64,000 nt of DNA, taken from contig NZ_FOEQ01000011.1 of NCBI RefSeq assembly GCF_900110655.1, positions 104,166 through 168,165 on the forward strand, written 5' to 3'. The stretch is from Pseudomonas soli. GTDB lineage: Bacteria > Pseudomonadota > Gammaproteobacteria > Pseudomonadales > Pseudomonadaceae. The notes beneath the pieces are model-generated. The model was not told the origin of the DNA. It worked only from the letters and a program-made list of their open reading frames with translations, and made no database searches. Position numbers and translations under genes: made by a program. Below, one piece after another: positions 42,309 to 51,691 of the stretch; position 1 is the stretch's first letter; each line of letters starts with the position of its first letter.

Positions 42309-43112
42309 TCAGACGAAACGGCAGGCGATCGAGCCCAGTTGATCGTAGTCGACGTGGAAGGTGTCGCCGCGGCGAGCTGCCACCGGGCGGGTGAACGAGC
42401 CGCCGAGAATGATCTGCCCGGCCAGCAGGCTCACGTCATGCGCGGCCAGCTTGTTGGCCAGCCAGGCCACACCTTTGGCCGGGTGATTAAGCACTGCGGC
42501 CGACACCCCGGACTCCTCAATCACACCGTTGCGGTACAGCACCGCCGGCACCTTGCGCAGGTCGATGTCGCCCGGGCGCACAGCACGCCCGCCCATTACC
42601 ACGCCAGCGTTGGCGGCGTTGTCGGAGATGGTGTCGAACACCTTGCGGGTAGCACCGCTGAGCGGGTCGACCTGTTGGATGCGTGCATCGATGATTTCCA
42701 GCGCCGGGATCACCCACTCGGTGGCGTCGAGCACGTCGAACAGGGTCACGTTCGGCCCCTTGAGCGGCTTGCCGAGGATGAACGCCAGTTCCACCTCGAC
42801 CCGCGGCACGATGAAACGCTCGAAGGGGATGTCGCTGCCCTCGTCGAACAGCATGTCGTCGAGCAGTGCGCCGTAGTCCGGCTCGCTGATGTTCGACGAG
42901 ACCTGCATGGCCCGGGAGGTCAGGCCGATCTTGTGGCCGACCAGTTGGCGGCCGTCCTCGATCTTCTGTGCCACCCAGGCACGCTGGATGGCGTATGCGT
43001 CCTCGATACCGATCGAGGGGTGTTCCAGGGAAAACTGGCCGACCTGTTCGCGGGTCCGCTCGGCCTGGTCGAGGCGGGCGGCGGCTTGCTGGATGATGCG
43101 GGCGTCGAGCAT
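42309..43112 (-). CDS. hpaH: 2-oxo-hept-4-ene-1,7-dioate hydratase HpaH
   Basis: A 267-residue hydratase that adds water to 2-oxohept-4-ene-1,7-dioate in the homoprotocatechuate meta pathway. It belongs to the FAA-hydrolase/MhpD superfamily; segments YAIQRAWVAQKIEDGR, VGHKIGLTSRAMQ, and VEVELAFILGKPL carry the metal-ligand acids. It lies 7 bp after hpaF and 9 bp before hpaI. Confidence 0.92.
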   Translation of the reverse strand: MLDARIIQQAAARLDQAERTREQVGQFSLEHPSIGIEDAYAIQRAWVAQKIEDGRQLVGHKIGLTSRAMQVSSNISEPDYGALLDDMLFDEGSDIPFERFIVPRVEVELAFILGKPLKGPNVTLFDVLDATEWVIPALEIIDARIQQVDPLSGATRKVFDTISDNAANAGVVMGGRAVRPGDIDLRKVPAVLYRNGVIEESGVSAAVLNHPAKGVAWLANKLAAHDVSLLAGQIILGGSFTRPVAARRGDTFHVDYDQLGSIACRFV

Positions 43113-43119
43113 GGAGACC

Positions 43120-43530
43120 TCAGGGCTGGCGGGTGAACAGAGGGTGCAGGCTGCTGTGCTTGGCGTCGTACACCTGGGCCTGGCTTTCGTCGATCTGCAG
43201 GGTCACGCCCACCGGGCGACGTTCCAGCAGCATATCCAGGTGCCGGCGCAACACCGCCAGCAGCGCGTCACCGACCTGCTGGTGCACCGCGGCGCTGCGT
43301 CCGCCGCCCATGCGCAGGTTGGCGTAGACGAAACCGTAGGCGCCGCGGCCATCGGCGATTGCCGCATGGGCTGCGGGGTAGGCCAGCACACGGGTGCCGC
43401 CGGTGGGGAACACCTGGCGATGGTGTTCGTCGTGCTGGGCGAGCATGCAGTCGGCCAGGGCGCGGCACAGGCCGGGCATATTGGCGTCGGCTTCGATATC
43501 CGGGCTGTAGAGCAGGACCAGATGGGGCAT
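43120..43530 (-). CDS. hpaF: 5-carboxymethyl-2-hydroxymuconate delta-isomerase HpaF
   Basis: A 136-residue tautomerase-superfamily isomerase (CHMI) of the homoprotocatechuate pathway. It begins MPHLVLLYSPDIE with the catalytic Pro at position 2 after Met removal. Length and the VYANLRMGGGR and HLDMLLERRPVGVTLQIDE segments fit the family. It lies 11 bp after hpaD. Confidence 0.9.
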   Translation of the reverse strand: MPHLVLLYSPDIEADANMPGLCRALADCMLAQHDEHHRQVFPTGGTRVLAYPAAHAAIADGRGAYGFVYANLRMGGGRSAAVHQQVGDALLAVLRRHLDMLLERRPVGVTLQIDESQAQVYDAKHSSLHPLFTRQP

Positions 43531-43541
43531 GGTGGTGCTCC

Positions 43542-44465
43542 TTACAGGCGGCTTGTGGAGGTGACCCCGGCCGGGTTCGAGGCCTGGGCGGCGGGGATCG
43601 TGCTGCCCTCCTGCGGGGTGACCGGGAAAATCGCGTTGATCTGGCCGGTGCCGGAGGAACCGAAATAAGGCGTCACCACCTCGGCCTTGCCGTCGTATCG
43701 CGACCAGCCAAGCGCGCCGAGCAACATGGCGGTGTCGTGCATGAAGCCTTCGCCATGGCCCTTGACCGCGTACTCGGGCAGCATCGCGCAGAAGTCGGCC
43801 CAGTCCCCGTCCTGCCACATGCGCACCACGCGGTGGTCGAGGGTTTCCAGGAACGGGCTCCAGACCTTGGTGGCAAACTCCGGGGCCTGGCCGTTCTGGG
43901 CGAAACGGTGGGACAGCGAGCCGCTGGCCAGGAACGCCACGCTGCCGTCGTAGTGCTCCTCGACCGCCTTGCGCATGGCCCAGCCCAGGCGGGCGCTGTC
44001 GTTGAGGTAGTGCGAGGTGCACAGCGCCGAGACCGAGATCACCTTGAAGTGCTGGTCGGTGTTCATGTAGCGCATCGGCACCAGGGTGCCGTATTCAGGC
44101 GCCAGCGTGGTGGCGTCGTGGGCCATGGTTTCCACGCCCAGGCGATTGCATTCTTGCGCGAGGATGCGTCCCAGCTCGGGGTTGCCGGGGAAGCCGTAGT
44201 TCATGTTGGCGATGAAGTGCGGCAATTCGTTGCTGGTGTACAGGCCTTCGAAGTGCGCGGCGCAGTTGATGTGGTAGTTGGCGTTGACCAGCCAGTGGGT
44301 GTCGAACACGACGAGGGTGTCGACGCCCAGTTCGCGGCAGCGCCGGCCGATCTCGAGGTGGCCGTCGATGGCCGCCTGGCGAAAGCCCTGGCGCGGGCCC
44401 GGCAGTTCGGACAGGTACATCGACGGCACGTGGGTGATCTTGGCGGCGAGAGCGAGTGTGCCCAT
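43542..44465 (-). CDS. hpaD: homoprotocatechuate 2,3-dioxygenase HpaD
   Basis: A 307-residue class III (LigB-type) extradiol dioxygenase that opens the ring of 3,4-dihydroxyphenylacetate. Segments ITHVPSMYLSE, VVFDTHWLVNANYHINC, FEGLYTSNELPHFI and LASGSLSHRFAQNG hold the His ligands of Fe(II). It belongs to the LigB/HpaD group, not the vicinal-chelate type. A perfect REP pair lies directly upstream, between it and hpaE. Confidence 0.92.
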   Translation of the reverse strand: MGTLALAAKITHVPSMYLSELPGPRQGFRQAAIDGHLEIGRRCRELGVDTLVVFDTHWLVNANYHINCAAHFEGLYTSNELPHFIANMNYGFPGNPELGRILAQECNRLGVETMAHDATTLAPEYGTLVPMRYMNTDQHFKVISVSALCTSHYLNDSARLGWAMRKAVEEHYDGSVAFLASGSLSHRFAQNGQAPEFATKVWSPFLETLDHRVVRMWQDGDWADFCAMLPEYAVKGHGEGFMHDTAMLLGALGWSRYDGKAEVVTPYFGSSGTGQINAIFPVTPQEGSTIPAAQASNPAGVTSTSRL

Positions 44466-44495
44466 GGGAATCTCCTGTGATTGTTGTTATGGCCG

Positions 44496-44563
44496 CATCG
44501 CGGGGCAAGCCCGCTCCCACGCCGATTTGGCACATTGCGTGGGAGCGGGCTTGCCCCGCGATG
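44496..44563. repeat. perfect REP inverted pair inside the hpa operon
   Basis: Two 27-bp units (44496-44522 and 44537-44563) are exact reverse complements, core CGGGGCAAGCCCGCTCCCAC, with a 14-nt loop. It begins 31 bp before hpaD and ends 4 bp from the stop of hpaE, thus in the middle of the operon. It could alter relative expression by mRNA processing or attenuation. Confidence 0.9.
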
Positions 44564-44566
44564 GCG

Positions 44567-46023
<1,457 letters not shown>

Positions 46024-46027
<4 letters not shown>

Positions 46028-46803
46028 GCTGTTGCCTCTTGTGCGTTGCGGGCGAAGAACTCGGCTTCGCTGACGATCCGGTTGACCAGGCGGCCGACGC
46101 CTTCCACTTCCACCACCACCTCGTCGCCCGGGACCACGTCGGCCAGGCCTTCCGGGGTGCCGGTGGCGATCATGTCGCCGGGTTGCAGGGTCATGAAGCT
46201 GGAGAAGTATTCGATCAGGTAGGGGATATCGAAGATCATGTCGGCCGTGGTGCCTTGCTGTTTCAGCTCGCCGTTGATCCACGTACGCAGTGTCAGGTTC
46301 GACGGATCCGGCACATCGGCGGCGTCGACGATCCACGGGCCTACCGGGGTGGTGGCGTCACGGTTTTTCACCCGCAGGTTGGGGCGGTAGTAGTTCTCCA
46401 GGTAGTCGCGGATGGCGTAGTCGTTGCACACCGTGTAGCCGGCCAGGTAGTCGAGGGCGTCCTCGCGCTTGACGTTGCGCGCCAGCTTGCCGATCACCGC
46501 CACCAGTTCGCACTCGTAGTGCATGTACTTGACGTTGTCCGGGCGCCAGCTGACCTGGTTGTGCCCGGTGTAGGTGCCGGGCGACTTGACGAAGGCCAGC
46601 GGCTCGGTGGGCGGGGTGAAGGCCAGCTCGGCGGCATGGTCGGCGTAGTTCAGGCCCAGGGCGAACATGCTGCCGGTAGCCGGCGGCAGCCAGGTGACCT
46701 GGTCGGCGTCGACTACACGGCCATCGGCCAGGCGCAGTCGCTGGTCGTTTTCGACGGTGACGGTGTGGACCTGGCCGTCGAACTGGATACGGGCGTGCTT
46801 CAT
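46024..46803 (-). CDS. hpaG2: 2-hydroxyhepta-2,4-diene-1,7-dioate isomerase/decarboxylase subunit HpaG2
   Basis: A 259-residue FAA-hydrolase-fold protein matching the C-terminal half of E. coli HpaG. It has FALGLNYADHAAEL, YECELVAVIGKLA with acidic metal ligands, GPWIVDAADVPDPSNL and MATGTPEGLADV (read IATGTPEG). With HpaG1 it carries out decarboxylation and isomerisation of the dicarboxylate ring-cleavage product. It overlaps both neighbours by 4 bp. Confidence 0.9.
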
Positions 46804-47474
46804 GGGACGAGTCCTTGTTCGGCGACGATGGGGTTGGTCAGCTGGCCGAAGCCGTCGATCTCGACCGTCACCTGGTCGCCGGGCAGCACATCGACACGGC
46901 CTTCCGGGGTGCCGGTGATCAGCACGTCGCCGGCATGCAGGGTCATGAACTCACTGATCTCGGCGATCAGCCGGGCCACGCCGCGCACGCAGTTGGCCGT
47001 GTTGTTGTGCTGGCGCAGCTCACCGTTGACCCACAGGCGAATGCCCAGCGCGTCGGGGTTGCCGACCTGCGCGGCCGGTACCAGATGCGGGCCGAACGGG
47101 CAGAAGCCGTCGCGGCACTTGGCCTTGACCGCCGGACGGTAGTAGCTGTCTTCGGGCAGGCTGAACTCGTTGACAATGGTGTAGCCCGCCACGTGCTCCA
47201 GCGCGTTGTCCAGGCTGACGCGGCTGGCGTCTTTACCAATGACCACGCCCAGGGCAGGGCCCGCTTGCAGGCGTTGGACTGCCGATGGGTAGGTCACCGG
47301 CTGGGCGTGCCCATTGCGGGTATTGGGCGTCTTGATAAACAACACCGGTTTGACCGGCGGCTGCTGGTACGGCGCTTCGTGGAAGGACGCCAGATGCTGT
47401 TGCAGCAGGCCCTGGTAGTTCAGGGCGACGCCGAACAGGCTGCCGCTGGCGACCTCGTGCAAGGCACGGCTCAT
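46800..47474 (-). CDS. hpaG1: 2-hydroxyhepta-2,4-diene-1,7-dioate isomerase/decarboxylase subunit HpaG1
   Basis: A 224-residue FAA-hydrolase-fold protein matching the N-terminal half of E. coli HpaG. Segments FGVALNYQGLL, KPVLFIKTPNT, GPALGVVIGKDAS, FGPHLVPAAQVGNPD and LITGTPEGRVDV are visible. It heads the catabolic operon; its promoter lies in 47475-47636 with a direct repeat. Split G1/G2 genes are usual in Pseudomonas. Confidence 0.9.
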   Translation of the reverse strand: MSRALHEVASGSLFGVALNYQGLLQQHLASFHEAPYQQPPVKPVLFIKTPNTRNGHAQPVTYPSAVQRLQAGPALGVVIGKDASRVSLDNALEHVAGYTIVNEFSLPEDSYYRPAVKAKCRDGFCPFGPHLVPAAQVGNPDALGIRLWVNGELRQHNNTANCVRGVARLIAEISEFMTLHAGDVLITGTPEGRVDVLPGDQVTVEIDGFGQLTNPIVAEQGLVP

Positions 47475-47525
47475 GCATTTCTCCTGCGGTGGGCGAAGCG
47501 AGCGGGGCGCTTCGTGGTGTTTTTG

Positions 47526-47559
47526 TTAATGTGTTAACGTTATATTTAATATGTTAACG
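47526..47559. promoter_or_regulatory. direct repeat operator between hpaG1 and hpaA
   Basis: TTAATGTGTTAACG (47526-47539) and TTAATATGTTAACG (47546-47559), 13 of 14 identical, start-to-start distance 20 bp, about two helical turns. Each contains GTTAAC. It lies in the divergent spacer between hpaG1 and hpaA. A plausible binding site for HpaA or HpaR, with an AT-rich -10-like region. Confidence 0.65.
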
Positions 47560-47636
47560 ATCGTCAAGGCATTCGCCCCTGGCCGGTGGTGCTAGGATGA
47601 TTTCCCCCGGCGCGTTTCACCGCTGCGAGAACAACA

Positions 47637-48539
47637 ATGAAAGAACCACAGCCGATCCCCAACATCAACATCGGTCAGGTCTACGACCAGCGCTACAGCG
47701 ACAGCGAGGTGCATTACGACCGATTGGGCAACCTGGCCGGTTTCTTCGGCCGCAACATGCCGGTGCACCGCCACGACCGCTTCTTCCAGGTGCACTATGT
47801 GAAGACCGGCAGCGTGCGGGTGTATCTGGACGAGCAGCGTTACCACGAGTCGGGGCCGATGTTCTTCCTTACCCCGCCGACCATTCCCCATGCCTTCGTC
47901 ACCGAGCCTGACGCCGACGGCCATGTGCTGACCGTGCGCCAGCAACTGGTCTGGCAACTGCTGCAGGCCGAGCCTGGGCTGGCGCTCACGCCGCGCCTGC
48001 AGCCGGCGTGTGTCGCGCTCGGTCATCTGCAGGGAGCGGCGGCCGAAGAGGTGCGGCGCCTGGAGCAGCTGTTCGACTTGTTGGGCGGTGAACTGGGCCA
48101 TGGCCAGGCCGGGCAGGGCACTGCGGTGCAGGATCTGGCGCGCCTGGTGATGATCAGCCTGCTGCGCCTGTGCGCCAATTCGCTGGAGGCGACGCCCGCG
48201 CGGCACGAGGACCTGCAGCTGTTTCACCGTTTCAACGAATTGATCGAGCGTCACTACCTCGACCACTGGACCCTGCCGGCCTACGCGGCAGCCTTGGGCG
48301 TGACTGAGGCGCGCCTGAACGATGTATGCCGGCGCATGGCCGACCTGCCGTCCAAGCGCCTGGTGTTCGAGCGGCTGATGCAGGAGGCGCGGCGCTTGCT
48401 GCTGTACACCGGCGGCTCGGCCAACGAGATCTGCTACCGCCTGGGGTTCAAGGACCCGGCGTACTTCAGCCGCTTCTTCCAGCGCCATGCGCAGATGACG
48501 CCGGGTGAGTATCGCCAGCGCCAGGCGGGGTTGCGTTGA
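47637..48539 (+). CDS. hpaA: AraC family transcriptional activator HpaA
   Basis: A 300-residue AraC-type regulator. N-terminal cupin sensor domain (HRHDRFFQVHYVKTGSVRVYL, LTPPTIPHAFVTE) senses 4-hydroxyphenylacetate-type ligands. The C-terminal double helix-turn-helix is at about 195-295 (LPAYAAALGVTEARLNDVCRR, NEICYRLGFKDPAYFSRFFQR). It is divergent from the hpaG1 operon. It usually activates hpaBC in enteric bacteria; here hpaBC is not in the window, so its target could be the meta-pathway operon. Confidence 0.88.
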   Translation: MKEPQPIPNINIGQVYDQRYSDSEVHYDRLGNLAGFFGRNMPVHRHDRFFQVHYVKTGSVRVYLDEQRYHESGPMFFLTPPTIPHAFVTEPDADGHVLTVRQQLVWQLLQAEPGLALTPRLQPACVALGHLQGAAAEEVRRLEQLFDLLGGELGHGQAGQGTAVQDLARLVMISLLRLCANSLEATPARHEDLQLFHRFNELIERHYLDHWTLPAYAAALGVTEARLNDVCRRMADLPSKRLVFERLMQEARRLLLYTGGSANEICYRLGFKDPAYFSRFFQRHAQMTPGEYRQRQAGLR

Positions 48540-48673
48540 CATGCGGCGACGGGCTCCGGGCGGCTGGCTGTCTGCAGATCGTGCTATGGGGAAGGTAACG
48601 CGGGAATGGGTGATTGCCAGGAGCGCTGGTACTTTTCACAGGGCTGGACAGCCCGGGGGAAAATGTATTTCAC

Positions 48674-48693
48674 TTTATTAATATCTTAATAAA
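48674..48693. promoter_or_regulatory. palindromic operator before hpaR
   Basis: TTTATTAA-TATC-TTAATAAA: perfect 8-bp arms, 4-bp spacer, 17 bp before the hpaR start. Typical MarR-family operator, suggesting autorepression. Its TTAA core is shared with the direct repeats at 47526-47559. Confidence 0.68.
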
Positions 48694-48709
48694 ACAGCCC
48701 TTGATCCTG

Positions 48710-49132
48710 ATGACCCAACCAAGACCCTCCCTGACCTTGACCCTGCTGCAGGCCCGCGAAGCGACCATGGCGTTCTTTCGCCCGGCCCTGAATGCCCACG
48801 ACCTGACCGAGCAGCAATGGCGGGTGATCCGTATCCTGCGCCAGCAGGGCGAGCTGGAAAGCCACCAGTTGGCCGACCAGGCCTGCATCCTCAAACCGAG
48901 CATGAGCGGCGTGCTCAAGCGCCTGGAGCGCGACGGCCTGGTGGCGCGGCGCAAGTCGCCGGAAGACCAGCGGCGCATCTTCATCAGCCTGACCGTGCGT
49001 GGGCAGCAGGCGTTTCTGGCGATGAGCGAGGAGATGGAGCGCAACTACCAGGAGATTCAGCGCCAGTTCGGCGCGGACAAGCTGGAGCAGTTGATGGGGT
49101 TGTTGAACGAGCTGAAGAAGGTCAGGCCCTGA
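48710..49132 (+). CDS. hpaR: MarR family repressor HpaR
   Basis: A 140-residue MarR-type repressor of the homoprotocatechuate operon: MTQPRPSLTLTLLQAREA at the start, FRPALNAHDLTEQQWRVIRIL, and winged-helix segment LERDGLVARRKSPEDQRRIFISLT. It should release its operator when homoprotocatechuate is bound. The ATG at 48710 gives the standard HpaR length. It lies downstream of hpaA on the same strand, separated by 170 bp with its own palindrome. Confidence 0.88.
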   Translation: MTQPRPSLTLTLLQAREATMAFFRPALNAHDLTEQQWRVIRILRQQGELESHQLADQACILKPSMSGVLKRLERDGLVARRKSPEDQRRIFISLTVRGQQAFLAMSEEMERNYQEIQRQFGADKLEQLMGLLNELKKVRP

Positions 49133-49139
49133 AATCAAT

Positions 49140-49158
49140 GGGGCCGCACAGCGGCCCC
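49140..49158. terminator. bidirectional hairpin terminator
   Basis: GGGGCCGC-ACA-GCGGCCCC: perfect 8-bp stem between the 3' ends of convergent hpaR and the TetR-type gene, 7 bp after the hpaR stop. No long U-run on either strand. Confidence 0.65.
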
Positions 49159-49164
49159 CATGGT

Positions 49165-49770
49165 CTACTGTCCGGCCAACTGCAGCGAATCATCGAGAAT
49201 CTTCAGCAACGACGCTGCCCGCCGCGCATACACCGCCGGGGGCGCGTACAGCAGCTCCACATGCAGGCTGTCGATGATCCCCAGGTAGGCATCGCCATAC
49301 AGCTCCAGCTTGTTGCCATCACTGCGGGCCCAGGCATGCCGGTCGCCCAGGGCCTGGCAGAAGCCCAGGCGGATCCGCTCCAGGTACGCCTCGAAGCCGC
49401 TGGTGACGATCGAGCGGATCGGCACCGGCGGCAGGAAGGCACTGCGCAGTACGAAGCGCAGATTGGCCGAGGCCGCGTAGCGCTCGGCCAGGTGCAGCGG
49501 ATGCCAGTGCCCCGGCGCCTCACGGCCCGCTGCTTCATGGCCGAAGCCCGCCTCGACGTAGGCGGTCTCGTCGGCCAGGGCCCGTTCGAAGGCGCAGACG
49601 AACAACGCGTCCTTGTTGGCGAAGTGCGCGTACAGCGAGGCCTTGCGCATGCCCGCCAGGGCGGCGATCTCGCTCAGCGACGAGCCGTCGTAGCCGTGCT
49701 CGGCGAAATGCTCCACGGCATGCTCGCAGATGCGCGCGGCGGATGGGGTCAGGGCTTTCAAGGCGGTCAC
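49165..49770 (-). CDS. TetR family transcriptional regulator
   Basis: A 201-residue TetR-type repressor. Helix-turn-helix at about 25-50 (GSSLSEIAALAGMRKASLYAHFANK), ligand domain after, with a TetR_C-like helical pattern. It starts with a GTG at 49770 overlapping the stop of the MFS gene (GTGA), so it is probably translationally coupled to it. The operator at 51005-51022 upstream of the MFS gene is its likely binding site, so pump and repressor would be co-regulated. Confidence 0.85.
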   Translation of the reverse strand: MTALKALTPSAARICEHAVEHFAEHGYDGSSLSEIAALAGMRKASLYAHFANKDALFVCAFERALADETAYVEAGFGHEAAGREAPGHWHPLHLAERYAASANLRFVLRSAFLPPVPIRSIVTSGFEAYLERIRLGFCQALGDRHAWARSDGNKLELYGDAYLGIIDSLHVELLYAPPAVYARRAASLLKILDDSLQLAGQ

Positions 49771-50975
49771 TCCGGGTTGACGCTGCAGGATGAGGCGCTG
49801 ATTGTCTTTGCCATGGCGGCGCGGGTCAAACCGACGATGACCACGGCCGCCGCCGCCAGCAACCAGGCCCAGGCCAGCGGGCCCAGGGTGGCCAGGTGCC
49901 CGGCCAGGGGCGTGGCGCTGGACGAGATCACCAGTTGCAGCGCGCCGAGCAGGGCCGCCGTCGAGCCGACATCGCGCTGCTGCGATGACATCGCCAGGGC
50001 CATCAAGGTGGCCTCGCAAACCCCCAGGCCGAACAGCGCCAGTACCACGCCCGCCAGCAGCAGCGGCAGGCCTGCGCCAGACAGGCCGGCAATCACCGCC
50101 AGTGCTGCACCGGCACCCATGCACAGCGCCCCCCACCAGGCCACCTGGGCCACGCCGTGCCGGCTGACGCAATAGCCGGAAAGCGCCGCGCCGAGCAGGA
50201 TGGCAACGCCGCAGCCGCCGAACAGCAGGCCAAAGTGCGTGCTGGAGAGGCCGAAGTGCTGCTGGTACACATAAGCCGAGCCGGCGATGTAGGCGAACAG
50301 GAAGAAGAACACCGCCGACAGGGCCAGGGCCGGGCGCAGGAACGCGCCGTCGGCGGCGATACGGCCGTAGGTACGCCATACCGTGGCCGGTGCCAGGCGC
50401 ACCCGATGCGCTGGCGGCAGGGTCTCACCGAGGGTCATGGCCGAATTGACCAGGGTCAGCAGGCCGAGGCCGGCCAGCACCAGCATGATTGCCCGCCAGC
50501 CGTACGCGGCGTCGATTACCCCGCCCAGGGCCGGGGCGAGGATCGGCGCCAGGCCCTCGATGGTCATCAGCAGGGCGAAGATCTGCGCAGCCCGTGCGCC
50601 ATCGGCGCTGTCGCGGACCATGCTCATGATCACCACCAGCGTCAGCGCGCTGGCCAGGCCCTGCACCAGGCGCGCCAGCAGCAGCGTGTCCAGCGACGGT
50701 GCGCCCGCAGCGGCCAGGGAGGCGATGCAGAACACCAGCAGGCCGGCGAGCAGCGGGCGACGCCGCCCCCAGGCATCCACCAGTGGCCCGAACAGCAGCT
50801 GCCCGGCGCCCATGGCCATTAGGAACACGGTCAGCGTCAGCTGAACCTGGGTATAGCCGGTGGCGAAGTCGCGGGCCATCTGCGGCAGGCTGGCCAGGTA
50901 CATGTCGATGGCAGACGGGCCAAGGGCGCCGATCAGGGCGAGGGAGGCGGCGAAGCGCAAATGTGAAGCGGGCAT
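49767..50975 (-). CDS. Bcr/CflA family drug efflux MFS transporter
   Basis: A 402-residue proton-coupled exporter with twelve hydrophobic segments. Segment DMYLASLPQMARDF near the N-terminus and FGPLVDAWGRRRPLL mark the Bcr/CflA group. Start at 50975 is preferred; 27 residues of upstream frame would cross the palindromic operator at 51005-51022. It is followed by a coupled TetR gene. Substrates could be bicyclomycin-like or other hydrophobic drugs. Confidence 0.88.
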   Translation of the reverse strand: MPASHLRFAASLALIGALGPSAIDMYLASLPQMARDFATGYTQVQLTLTVFLMAMGAGQLLFGPLVDAWGRRRPLLAGLLVFCIASLAAAGAPSLDTLLLARLVQGLASALTLVVIMSMVRDSADGARAAQIFALLMTIEGLAPILAPALGGVIDAAYGWRAIMLVLAGLGLLTLVNSAMTLGETLPPAHRVRLAPATVWRTYGRIAADGAFLRPALALSAVFFFLFAYIAGSAYVYQQHFGLSSTHFGLLFGGCGVAILLGAALSGYCVSRHGVAQVAWWGALCMGAGAALAVIAGLSGAGLPLLLAGVVLALFGLGVCEATLMALAMSSQQRDVGSTAALLGALQLVISSSATPLAGHLATLGPLAWAWLLAAAAVVIVGLTRAAMAKTISASSCSVNPE

Positions 50976-51004
50976 AAGCGAAAGTCCGTGCGAGCAAAAT
51001 AATA

Positions 51005-51022
51005 ACCTACCGACCGGTAGGT
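51005..51022. promoter_or_regulatory. TetR-type operator before the efflux gene
   Basis: ACCTACCGACCGGTAGGT: an 18-bp dyad with 8-bp matching arms around GACC/GGTC-like centre. It lies 30 bp upstream of the MFS start. The form ACCTACC...GGTAGGT is characteristic of the operators of many TetR-family repressors of efflux pumps. Confidence 0.72.
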
Positions 51023-51230
51023 CGGCGAAGTATGCCAGATATCCGCCGGGGGTCAACGCAAAGTCTGTCCAGCGGGGATCCGCTTGCGCCCCAAATACAC
51101 CGTCGCCGCTTGTTTAGCGCCACCGGTCCGATCCGCTCGGAATAATCCGAATCCCTCTTTATCGCCGCACTCCCAATCCATGTACGGCACCTCGCCGTGC
51201 AACCCTTAGCCACACGAGGTTTTTGCAACC

Positions 51231-51437
51231 ATGGCCAACAAAGACAGCAACATGACCGGTCGCCAGGACACCAACAAGCAGGACGCCAACAAGACCGGCA
51301 GCCAGGGTGGAACGAAGAACCCAGGCAATTTCGCCAATGACCGCGAAAAAGCGTCCGAAGCCGGTCGCAAGGGCGGGCAGAGCTCCGGCGGCGGCAATCG
51401 CCAGAGCGAGTCCGGCCATAAGGGCGGCCGCTCGTAA
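51231..51437 (+). CDS. KGG-motif stress-induced protein
   Basis: A 68-residue very hydrophilic protein with the KGG/con-10 motif: DREKASEAGRKGGQSSGG and ESGHKGGRS. It is a GsiB-like general stress protein, probably disordered and protective. Rich in Asn, Lys, Gly. A hairpin with arms CGCGGTGCC and GGCACCGCG (51447-51474) follows its stop. The neighbouring island is rich in RpoS-type genes in Pseudomonas. Confidence 0.82.
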   Translation: MANKDSNMTGRQDTNKQDANKTGSQGGTKNPGNFANDREKASEAGRKGGQSSGGGNRQSESGHKGGRS

Positions 51438-51446
51438 GTGAGGGCA

Positions 51447-51474
51447 CGCGGTGCCGGGTTCGCCTGGCACCGCG
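51447..51474 (+). terminator. hairpin after the KGG gene
   Basis: CGCGGTGCC and GGCACCGCG arms with a 10-nt loop, 9 bp after the stop. No U-run; probably partial. Confidence 0.45.
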
Positions 51475-51496
51475 CACACCCCACCAGGAGGTTTCC

Positions 51497-51676
51497 ATGC
51501 GTATCGCACCGCTGATTTGCCTGTTGGGTAGCCTGGGCCTGCTGGCCGGTTGCTTCGACCGCGACAACGACCATCCGGCTAAAGACGCCGACCCCAGCAA
51601 GCCCTCGCTGCAGATGCAGCAACGTAATCCACCGACTGCCAACCCGACCCCAGAAACCAAGCCACAGAATCCCTAG
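51497..51676 (+). CDS. small lipoprotein, unknown
   Basis: A 59-residue lipoprotein. Signal peptide MRIAPLICLLGSLGLLAGC has the lipobox LAGC with Cys19. The mature part is short, hydrophilic and Pro-rich (NPPTANPTPETKPQNP). An AGGAGG site precedes the ATG. It lies 15 bp before the diiron oxidase-like gene and may be co-transcribed with it. No family is recognised. Confidence 0.72.
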   Translation: MRIAPLICLLGSLGLLAGCFDRDNDHPAKDADPSKPSLQMQQRNPPTANPTPETKPQNP

Positions 51677-51691
51677 CGCGAGGTAACCGGC

